From IMG/VR virus record IMGVR_UViG_3300033143_001962, positions 185,798 through 249,797 of that record: a stretch of DNA of 64,000 bases. One strand, given 5' to 3'. The stretch comes from a virus. This document shows positions 22,412 through 28,807 of this stretch, one piece after another (within the stretch, counting starts at the first letter, position 1; each line of letters starts with the position of its first letter). The translations under genes and the position numbers were made by a program. Below the pieces are notes generated by a model. It saw only the letters and a program-made list of their open reading frames with translations, made no database searches and had not been told where the DNA came from.

Positions 22412-22639
22412 TTAAACGGTTCCACGTGCTTGTTTTTCAACAATTTCAATTTCAACTCGTTCTCGAATTGAATCCAATGCGTCCATTAAGTCGTCTTCAT
22501 TGCGTGGCTCGTGCTCGTCATTGATAAAATTCAATGTAGCATTAAACCCGTTTTCTTCTAAGAATTCATGTAGTGCTTGTGAAATTGCTGACTTGCCTAC
22601 ACCGGCTGCGCCAGTAACGGTTATTGTAATTTTACTCAT
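22412..22639 (-). CDS. Mini P-loop NTPase (75 aa)
   Basis: Walker A GAAGVGKSAISQALHEFL at residues 10-27, preceded by a beta strand KITITVT. The protein ends after a second acidic helix and lacks a Walker B, so it is smaller than any known active kinase. It may be a fragment or a nucleotide-binding regulator. Start overlaps upstream stop (ATGA). Confidence 0.55.
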   Translation of the reverse strand: MSKITITVTGAAGVGKSAISQALHEFLEENGFNATLNFINDEHEPRNEDDLMDALDSIRERVEIEIVEKQARGTV

Positions 22640-23271
22640 ACTATTTTATCATCCTTGTATTTTTTCCAATTTGTGTACTTGTCTGGATCCATTAAGCTAT
22701 GTAACTTATGACACCATACACCTGGGTTCGATGCATCAAAATCTTTATCATCGATCTTAACTGTAGCGTTATATCCCATTTGGTTAGCATAAGGAATCTT
22801 ACAACTAATCATCGGAATGAAGTTATGCTTTTCGACTAAAATAGTTTCAACAATATCTTCTGCGTACTTAACGTCAAAGTCTAACGTACACCAAAAGTCA
22901 TCTACGTGCATAAGACAACCATTGATCATCTCAACCCATTCTCGCAACTGGTCCGACAGACTTGGCAACGGAGTGTTAATAAGATCAAAACTTTGATTGG
23001 CACCGAAGTAAATAGCCTGACATTGTAATGTGTTAGCTCTTGTAAGTATTTCTCTAAGGGGCTGCACACCTACAACAAATAATGTTTTAAGTTCATGTGC
23101 TGGTGTATGCTCTACTTCATAACCTATGAAGAAGTTAGCATCTGTATTTTCTGTTTCGTTTGTATAATCTCTTTTCATTTTCTTTCCTTGTGAACATTTA
23201 GGGCATGTTGCGCCATGTGGGTATTGTACCTTGTGCGTTGGACACAAATGATATGTATCTGCATTTAACAT
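22636..23271 (-). CDS. Protein with N-terminal zinc ribbon (211 aa)
   Basis: The N-terminus holds CPTHKVQYPHGATCPKC, a C-x12-C-x2-C metal site. The rest is a mixed alpha/beta domain with REILTRANTLQCQAIYFGAN and DDFWCTLDFDVKYAEDIVET. Proximity to dpdA and the QueD-like paralog suggests a link to DNA modification, but the sequence itself does not show one. Confidence 0.5.
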   Translation of the reverse strand: MLNADTYHLCPTHKVQYPHGATCPKCSQGKKMKRDYTNETENTDANFFIGYEVEHTPAHELKTLFVVGVQPLREILTRANTLQCQAIYFGANQSFDLINTPLPSLSDQLREWVEMINGCLMHVDDFWCTLDFDVKYAEDIVETILVEKHNFIPMISCKIPYANQMGYNATVKIDDKDFDASNPGVWCHKLHSLMDPDKYTNWKKYKDDKIV

Positions 23272-23513
23272 TTCTTATCCCAGTTTATATCTTCTTTGTT
23301 TGTCTTGTCTGTTAATATGTACGCAATGTAATGTCGCTCACCTTCCGGACCATCATCCCTTGCAACTTTATGTAATGTTAACGGTCTGCCTGGATCTCGC
23401 TTTAATAAATGCCAAATCTTTTCGGCATCGGGCAAGTCATCTACAATCATATCTCGTATAATGTGGTGTGGTATTTCAGCCATAGCTTCCGTGATTAACT
23501 GTTCTAGTTTCAC
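23265..23513 (-). CDS. Small protein with capsid-targeting-like N-terminus (82 aa)
   Basis: Begins MKLEQLITEAMAEIPHHII: the LITEA stretch at residues 6-10 resembles T4 gp21-protease cleavage sites ([LI]-x-E) found 8-10 residues into internal head proteins. It is also like those at 32-36 kb. The rest includes RHYIAYILTDKTN. Head packaging is inference. Confidence 0.45.
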   Translation of the reverse strand: MKLEQLITEAMAEIPHHIIRDMIVDDLPDAEKIWHLLKRDPGRPLTLHKVARDDGPEGERHYIAYILTDKTNKEDINWDKKC

Positions 23514-23736
23514 CTTCTGTACCGCATAGTTCGCAATACGGCGTATAGTCTGTATAATCTGTATCTAAGTATCCGCCTGGGCTGTAGTACTCCCTGGTCT
23601 TAACGTACTGCTGAGGATGGTGACATATACTTTTTAATTCTTCTTTCGCGTCCATGATTTCTTGAGACATTGCATCACGTTCAGCTTCTAATTCTGCAAT
23701 GTTTTTGTTCCAAGCTTTAATATCACGTATGTACAT
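23476..23736 (-). CDS. Small coiled-coil/zinc protein behind dpdA (86 aa)
   Basis: Start at ATG 23734-23736, just after the dpdA TAA (TAATATG), with GGAGAG inside the dpdA end acting as ribosome site. An N-terminal coiled coil (IAELEAERDAMSQEIMDA) is followed by CHHPQQYVKTREYY and YCELCGTEGE, a Cys/His zinc-ribbon arrangement. It may pair with DpdA; unproven. Confidence 0.5.
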   Translation of the reverse strand: MYIRDIKAWNKNIAELEAERDAMSQEIMDAKEELKSICHHPQQYVKTREYYSPGGYLDTDYTDYTPYCELCGTEGETRTVNHGSYG

Positions 23737-23737
23737 A

Positions 23738-25318
23738 TTACTCTCCAAATTCAAATAACGATGTTTCTGCTACTGAAGCCTTAACTAACTTTTCTTCTTC
23801 TTTTGCTGTTGCCTTAGCAACATCAAGATCAAACATATCGTCGAACTGTCCAGCTGCACTAATAGCTTTCTTACCGCCCATGCCACGTGCGCCACTGATC
23901 CCCATAAAGAACTTACTGTACACATCTAAAATTGCCATACGTTCTTCGTATGCATCTGTTGAGAACACTGCGTCAATAATATCAGTAATAGTTGTGCCTG
24001 TGTGAAGGTCTACTAACATTTTCGGCATAATACCTGCATCGTACTTGCGGTTAGCTTCTTGTACTGAATTAATATGGTGCCAAACATTGTGCCCCATCAT
24101 TAATGCATAACTGAAACTATCCCAAGATGTTTTACCTTCCTTCTTAATCTTATTAAGGTCGCCCGGTGCGTAAACATCAATGTCACTAATAAGTAGTTGT
24201 TCAGATATAGGACTGTCTTCAAATACATCATGAAACACCTTGCCAGTCTTTGGGTTAATGTCAGTTGTTGCAACTTCTGAGAACTTACGATTGTCTGTTG
24301 CGTACTTCTTATCGTCCATTGTAGGATTCATTCTATAACTCCACTTACCACTTTTGTTTGCTTTAGTAAGTGTTCTGTAATCAGGAGTAACAGTCTCATG
24401 ATATATTTGTCCATTGGCGGTAGCAAGAAACGGGCTGGCGCAATCAAAGGATATTGTAAAATTCTTATTATGTGTGCGTCTTACTGCCCGTTGTAATGCT
24501 GTTAATAACACCGCCCATTCTAGTTTTGATGTGCCTAAGAAATGCATCCAGTCTTGCTTGCCTTCCTCTAATAGACCATCATGAATAAGTGTAACTACTC
24601 GTTTAATAGCTAGGTGGGGATCAGCCATGTTAGCTCCTCCCATTGCCCAACCTTTAAAATACTTTTCGTGCTTAGTCGGATCGCTGTACTCTTTCATTTC
24701 TTCGTACCAACGATCAGCGTCGGCATGGTTACTTCCTTGTAGTACATTAAGGAACTTTGCATCGCCTGTAGCATGTTCCATAAAGTATTCGTGATTGTAC
24801 TTAGTCGCATCTACTGCGTCTTGGTAACTTTTAATATTTGTTTTCTTAACGGACTCTGGATTAGTACAAGTCCATGTAGGTATATCAAGTGTCATACTGT
24901 AATCACTAATGCTGCATAGCCATTTAAGTACTGTGCTTCTGTATTTTTCAGCTTTAGGACATTTAGGGTCAAGCCAGTCTGCTTCCCACACACCTTTTGC
25001 AATTTGGAATCCACCACTATCAGCTAACAGTAATGTATCACTGCTACGCTTACGGATCATATCTTCTTTAGGTACTTCCTTAGTTAAATCTAAGTTAGCG
25101 TGTCCTGCTGAGTACAATCCCCATTTGTACTTAAACAAACCTTCCTTGTTATTAAAGAAGTTCATCATTTCCATATCAGGAATGCCTGTAGGCATACGCT
25201 CTTGCGGAACGTTCTCTGGATCACTTTGCTGCTTACCAATGTAAGTGCTGTAGAAGCTACTAATAGCTGGTAAGAATAATGCGTAATCTTCTTGCTTATC
25301 TGTTAAATTTTTATTCAT
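23738..25318 (-). CDS. dpdA: DpdA-type DNA 7-deazaguanine transglycosylase
   Basis: 526 residues of the TGT superfamily. DTLLLADSGGFQIAKG carries the first catalytic Asp (DSGGFQ); LNVLQGSNHADADRWYEEM matches the QGG region; KGWAMGGANM matches the GG-L region; FLGTSKLEWAVLLTALQ and ISFDCASPF give the nucleophile Asp. The C-terminal half is phage/DpdA-like rather than tRNA-TGT. The enzyme swaps guanine for a 7-deazaguanine base in DNA, protecting against host nucleases. With folE, queD and queE here but no queC found, the inserted base may be CDG rather than preQ0 (inference). Confidence 0.82.
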   Translation of the reverse strand: MNKNLTDKQEDYALFLPAISSFYSTYIGKQQSDPENVPQERMPTGIPDMEMMNFFNNKEGLFKYKWGLYSAGHANLDLTKEVPKEDMIRKRSSDTLLLADSGGFQIAKGVWEADWLDPKCPKAEKYRSTVLKWLCSISDYSMTLDIPTWTCTNPESVKKTNIKSYQDAVDATKYNHEYFMEHATGDAKFLNVLQGSNHADADRWYEEMKEYSDPTKHEKYFKGWAMGGANMADPHLAIKRVVTLIHDGLLEEGKQDWMHFLGTSKLEWAVLLTALQRAVRRTHNKNFTISFDCASPFLATANGQIYHETVTPDYRTLTKANKSGKWSYRMNPTMDDKKYATDNRKFSEVATTDINPKTGKVFHDVFEDSPISEQLLISDIDVYAPGDLNKIKKEGKTSWDSFSYALMMGHNVWHHINSVQEANRKYDAGIMPKMLVDLHTGTTITDIIDAVFSTDAYEERMAILDVYSKFFMGISGARGMGGKKAISAAGQFDDMFDLDVAKATAKEEEKLVKASVAETSLFEFGE

Positions 25319-25544
25319 AATCTGATTCGTGTGGTCCGTCTGTTAATGCATAGAAGGTGCCTAGTGCCGTTACCTTATCAAATGCTTCTCTAATCTCAGG
25401 GATTGCGTTGTGTACGCTTGCCCTGTCATATCCTTTGGCGTTGTTTTTGTCAAGTAAAAGTTCATAGTACGCCCATACTTCATTTTCTAATGGAGTTGTG
25501 TGTCTGCCATACTGGCCGTGATTGGGACTATCTTCTTGTATCAT
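25311..25544 (-). CDS. Small protein overlapping dpdA start (77 aa)
   Basis: Begins MIQEDSPNHGQYGRHTTPLE and has a helical body (WAYYELLLDKNNAKGYDRA, IREAFDKVTALG). It overlaps dpdA by 8 nt. The ending DGPHESDYE is acidic. Unknown function. Confidence 0.5.
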   Translation of the reverse strand: MIQEDSPNHGQYGRHTTPLENEVWAYYELLLDKNNAKGYDRASVHNAIPEIREAFDKVTALGTFYALTDGPHESDYE

Positions 25545-25765
25545 AGTTTGTATTTTAACATAAATGCTGTCTTACTACTATCGTTCTGGAACTTTACATC
25601 TTTAATACCGTAGTTGCATTCATCCATAATAAGCTTGCAGCCGTAGTCTTCTTGAAACTGTTCTAGTGTTTTGCCATCAAAGACATAACTTTTAAGTGCG
25701 GTAGCAAGCACCTTTAACTCTTCGCGGTCGAGTTTAATGTCTAGGAACATGTGTTCCTTCTTCAC
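25541..25765 (-). CDS. Small protein with 'TAFMLKYKL' end (74 aa), paralog of its neighbour
   Basis: The C-terminal SSKTAFMLKYKL matches the RTAFVLKWGSL ending of the adjacent gene (25762-25956), indicating a duplicated pair. Body: LDREELKVLATALKSYVF. Overlaps neighbours by ATGA. Function unknown. Confidence 0.55.
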   Translation of the reverse strand: MKKEHMFLDIKLDREELKVLATALKSYVFDGKTLEQFQEDYGCKLIMDECNYGIKDVKFQNDSSKTAFMLKYKL

Positions 25766-25956
25766 AAGCTACCCCATTTAAGTACAAATGCAGTTCTATC
25801 TTTTTCATCTGCTATGTACACTCTGACAATACTTTTAAATGTTATTGGATCCACAATAGGTTCTACTATGTTTGCTATGATATCTGAATCAAGTATCCAC
25901 TCTTTCATTAGCTTGTAAGTATCTGGTTCTGTAAGTTCAGCTTTTATTATTTGCAT
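25762..25956 (-). CDS. Small protein with 'TAFVLKWGSL' end (64 aa)
   Basis: Ends KDRTAFVLKWGSL, paralogous at the C-terminus to the 25541-25765 product. The N-terminal body (MQIIKAELTEPDTYKLMKEW) differs. I associate this ending with small marine T4-like phage proteins of unknown role. Overlaps neighbours. Confidence 0.55.
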   Translation of the reverse strand: MQIIKAELTEPDTYKLMKEWILDSDIIANIVEPIVDPITFKSIVRVYIADEKDRTAFVLKWGSL

Positions 25957-26225
25957 TATCTAACTAAACTCTTAAGCATTTGGTACTTTTCCCAAGCTTC
26001 TGCAATTGCTGGATTATCACCATCTGCATCGGCTTGATCCATTAGCTTCCAGTAGTTCTTCTCCCACTGTGGTCTGTCTTCTAAGTGTTTACGTTCAGTA
26101 ACCTTAACGCCCATTAATGTACGTATAACATCAATTTGTTCAAACGCATCTTTAAGTGCTGGGTTGTCGTCGTGAAACTTTGTTTGTGATTCTAGCCAAG
26201 ACAGTTCTTTTTCCATGTCGTTCAT
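25956..26225 (-). CDS. Family B small paralog, with duplicated signature (89 aa)
   Basis: It carries the signature twice: DNPALKDAFEQIDVIRTLMG in the middle and DNPAIAEAWEKYQMLKSLVR at the C-terminus, implying an internal duplication of the helix-turn unit. Start and stop overlap neighbours by 1-4 nt. Likely helical. Function unknown. Confidence 0.65.
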   Translation of the reverse strand: MNDMEKELSWLESQTKFHDDNPALKDAFEQIDVIRTLMGVKVTERKHLEDRPQWEKNYWKLMDQADADGDNPAIAEAWEKYQMLKSLVR

Positions 26226-26416
26226 GTTACTAACCTCAATGTTACTCGATACTGCTCGTATGCATCCATTACTGCTGGATGCAGCCTGCGGATGTTTGCT
26301 TCCTGCACTGCGAGGGATTGTAGTCTTATCAACTCAGATTGCAACTCATCAATGCGATGTTGCTTCTCGTCAAGTTCGCTGTGAGTTGGTGGACGTTTTG
26401 ATCTGTACTCTATCAT
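26222..26416 (-). CDS. Family B small paralog (64 aa)
   Basis: Start at ATG 26414-26416 (MIEYRSKRPPTHS), giving an ATGA overlap. A coiled-coil-like middle (LDEKQHRIDELQSELIRLQS) precedes LHPAVMDAYEQYRVTLRLVT. Function unknown. Confidence 0.65.
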   Translation of the reverse strand: MIEYRSKRPPTHSELDEKQHRIDELQSELIRLQSLAVQEANIRRLHPAVMDAYEQYRVTLRLVT

Positions 26417-26607
26417 TGTATTAACTCCAACATAAGTTGATATTGATCCCACAGTTCTTTGAGACCTGGATGCTCGGCACGTAATTCTTCCTGTACTTCA
26501 TCAATCTGATCACGCGCCCTGATTTCAGCAGTAAGTTGTCTAATAATAGTACTACGGTTATCACGTATGTCACCGTCTATTGTGTACTCTTGGCCTTCTT
26601 CTAACAT
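26413..26607 (-). CDS. Family B small paralog (64 aa)
   Basis: A helix with heptad pattern (TIIRQLTAEIRARDQIDEVQ) leads to EHPGLKELWDQYQLMLELIQ, the family B signature. Overlaps both neighbours (ATGA, TAATG type). Function unknown. Confidence 0.65.
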   Translation of the reverse strand: MLEEGQEYTIDGDIRDNRSTIIRQLTAEIRARDQIDEVQEELRAEHPGLKELWDQYQLMLELIQ

Positions 26608-26798
26608 TATGCTATCAGCCTTTTAGTCAATTGAAACTTTTCGTATAAGTCTTGTAGTGCTGGGTTTTGTTCACGTAAGTATTCGTCCCAGTTAAGCGCG
26701 TCTTCAAGATCTCTAACCCTGGCGTCAAGGTCACGTATAACCGTAGACAGATCCTCTCCTGCTGTGTAACCACCAGAAAAGTTACGCGATATTGACAT
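26607..26798 (-). CDS. Family B small paralog (63 aa)
   Basis: Similar design: STVIRDLDARVRDLEDALNW as coiled coil, then QNPALQDLYEKFQLTKRLIA. N-terminus MSISRNFSGGYTAGED is flexible. Overlaps both neighbours. Function unknown. Confidence 0.65.
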   Translation of the reverse strand: MSISRNFSGGYTAGEDLSTVIRDLDARVRDLEDALNWDEYLREQNPALQDLYEKFQLTKRLIA

Positions 26799-27072
26799 CT
26801 GCTGTTACCTTTGCTAATGCTGCTATTACTTTGTACTTGTCGTAAGCATCTTTAACAGATGGGTTACTTTTAATTAACGCGTCTTCTTCCATTAATCTAC
26901 TTTCAAGTAGCTCAAAGTTCACTTGTAACATATCAAGTCTACGCTGCATATCCTGCATACCAAATCCTGGACTAACCTGTACTTCCATTGTAGGACTTCC
27001 GTCGTGGTTACTATAAGTTTGAAACTTATTAATCATAATAAGATTCTCGTCCATGGATTTGATATCAAACAT
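26782..27072 (-). CDS. Family B small paralog, first of the array (96 aa)
   Basis: Longest simple member: an N-terminal beta-like part (MFDIKSMDENLIMINKFQ, PTMEVQVSPGFGMQDM), a coiled coil (RRLDMLQVNFELLESRLME) and SNPSVKDAYDKYKVIAALAK. It follows the sliding clamp by 3 nt and probably shares its early promoter, so the array is likely expressed with replication genes. Confidence 0.65.
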   Translation of the reverse strand: MFDIKSMDENLIMINKFQTYSNHDGSPTMEVQVSPGFGMQDMQRRLDMLQVNFELLESRLMEEDALIKSNPSVKDAYDKYKVIAALAKVTADVNIA

Positions 27073-27075
27073 ATT

Positions 27076-27795
27076 TTACTTGCTCTGTGCTGGTAAGATG
27101 TAAGTGTATTCAGCCATACCGCTGTCTACAATGATTTGTGCTGCGCCATCATCACTGATGCGTAGTACCTTGTCGCCTGGTAGGCTTAAGATGTTAATAA
27201 CATGAGCTACAGGCCAATGCCACTTGCGCTTAAGTTCACCTTGCACGTCTGCTGCAAACACAAAGTTACCTGCGTGTGTGCTATGATCGCCGAAGTAAAA
27301 CTTCAAGTCACCATCTTCGGTTGTTGCAATAAATGTAGTTTCACCTGGGTTAGCTTGTGCTTGATACTTAAGACGCATAATAGCTGCTACTGTAGGTTCA
27401 AGTTCAACGTTCCAGTTAACACCTTTAAACTTAACTTCTTTTAATTTTTCTTCAACAACTTCTTGAGCCATAAAGCGGAAATCGTTTGTGAAGTCACCTG
27501 TGTCATTTTTGAAGTTCATGTTAGACGGACCTTTGTCACTTTGCACTACTGTAATTGTAGCGTTTTCAGCGTAAGGTTCAAGACTGATAATAGTCTTTAA
27601 TGTACTCATTGTTGGCATACCAAATGTTCCTACGAACTCTGGAATTGCAGTATGGAACTTTGCTTGAATAACAACACTGTGGTCGTCTGCTAATCCATCT
27701 ACTACTGTTGACTTATCGTCTCCAGTTATTTTTACTAAATCAACACATCCTAAATCATGTGTATGTGTAATCAAATCCTTTAAATTGTCAATCAT
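27076..27795 (-). CDS. 45: DNA polymerase sliding clamp (gp45 type)
   Basis: 239 residues, close to T4 gp45 (228). Starts MIDNLKDLITHTHDLGCVDL and shows the PCNA-like two-repeat layout: FVGTFGMPTMSTLKTIISL, then KYQAQANPGETTFIATTEDG, FYFGDHSTHAGNF and a C-terminal GDKVLRISDDGAAQIIVDSG. It forms a ring around DNA that tethers gp43 polymerase and, in T4, activates late transcription. A strong sigma70 promoter lies just upstream. Confidence 0.88.
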   Translation of the reverse strand: MIDNLKDLITHTHDLGCVDLVKITGDDKSTVVDGLADDHSVVIQAKFHTAIPEFVGTFGMPTMSTLKTIISLEPYAENATITVVQSDKGPSNMNFKNDTGDFTNDFRFMAQEVVEEKLKEVKFKGVNWNVELEPTVAAIMRLKYQAQANPGETTFIATTEDGDLKFYFGDHSTHAGNFVFAADVQGELKRKWHWPVAHVINILSLPGDKVLRISDDGAAQIIVDSGMAEYTYILPAQSK

Positions 27796-27819
27796 TTTAT
27801 TTCCTTATATTATCTTTGT

Positions 27820-27848
27820 ATTATACATTATGTATAACAGTATATCAA
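27820..27848 (-). promoter_or_regulatory. Sigma70-type promoter for the sliding clamp
   Basis: Minus strand: -35 TTGATA (27843-27848), 17-nt spacer, -10 TATAAT (27820-27825), 25 nt before the clamp ATG. The -35 overlaps the stop region of the preceding gene. Confidence 0.8.
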
Positions 27849-28807
27849 GTCTTCTGGTTACTTTCTTTAAGAATACACCCTAATGTCTTTCCACCTTTAA
27901 GCGTACTAAGCTCGCCTGGTTTCTTTATACACAACCATGAAACTCGATCATTATATTCTGCTCTTTCTATTTCAAACCCAGTTAATGCACATAATTCGCG
28001 TACAAGTGTGCCCGGTGTAAAACTGTTTAACCCATTTTCAAAATTGATGGCACCGCTTGCATAATCGCAATCGTTATATGTGAATATTAAATAGCCACCT
28101 TCGCGAAGCACTGTAAATGTTTCTTCTAAGTATTGCTTCATAACATCAATTGGTTTATAGTTCATAAAGTTATCCATTACTATTAATCCAATTTGCCCTT
28201 CGGGCAATGAGTTAGATATAAACTCATCTTTATATTCATCAATTAACTTAAAATGAATTGTGTTAAATTCTGCTGTACTTAGATTTTTAAACATATACGG
28301 AACTGCACTACTCTGTTCCATTACATAAAGCACATCACTTGCTTTTAATGCATTAAAGAATCGTAACGAGTTTGGCCTAATGTATACCGATGGGTACTTC
28401 CACGACGTATGCTTTTTAATTAGATCATTAAATGTTGTTCTATTAGCTTCATCAGTGAACAAATCTAAATCCCTGTACTTGTCAATCGTTTCAATATTCG
28501 GCCAGTTACGTTTGGTCTCGTCGTAATGATCTCGGCTTTCAACCAATGGCTCATGTGATTTTTCTTGCATCAATTCAGCTGCTTGTTCTTTAGCTCCAGA
28601 GATTGCACTTTCCATTTCGTACATGTCTTGTGTTAAGTCTCTGATTCTATCGCCTAACGTGCAGAACCAATCACCTAACTCGGTGCCTTCCATTGCTTCC
28701 ATGTTATTATTAATGTCTGAGATAGCACGATCTAATGCGCGTACTTCTTTATCAATATTCCAACTATCAATAGTTGCTTTGTCTGTTAGTAAGTCACTTA
28801 ATTTCAT
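27845..28807 (-). CDS. Coiled-coil plus methyltransferase-like protein (320 aa)
   Basis: Start at ATG 28805-28807 (MKLSDLLTDKATIDSW), which overlaps the polymerase TAA (TAATG); the longer frame is not used. Residues 20-95 are a long helical region (ALDRAISDINNNMEAMEGTE). The C-terminal half is a class I methyltransferase-like Rossmann fold: ALKASDVLYVMEQSS, IGLIVMDNFMNYKPI, FTVLREGGYLIFTYND, typical of SAM enzymes, though the first Gly-rich SAM loop is degenerate. Substrate unknown; activity uncertain. Confidence 0.6.
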   Translation of the reverse strand: MKLSDLLTDKATIDSWNIDKEVRALDRAISDINNNMEAMEGTELGDWFCTLGDRIRDLTQDMYEMESAISGAKEQAAELMQEKSHEPLVESRDHYDETKRNWPNIETIDKYRDLDLFTDEANRTTFNDLIKKHTSWKYPSVYIRPNSLRFFNALKASDVLYVMEQSSAVPYMFKNLSTAEFNTIHFKLIDEYKDEFISNSLPEGQIGLIVMDNFMNYKPIDVMKQYLEETFTVLREGGYLIFTYNDCDYASGAINFENGLNSFTPGTLVRELCALTGFEIERAEYNDRVSWLCIKKPGELSTLKGGKTLGCILKESNQKT

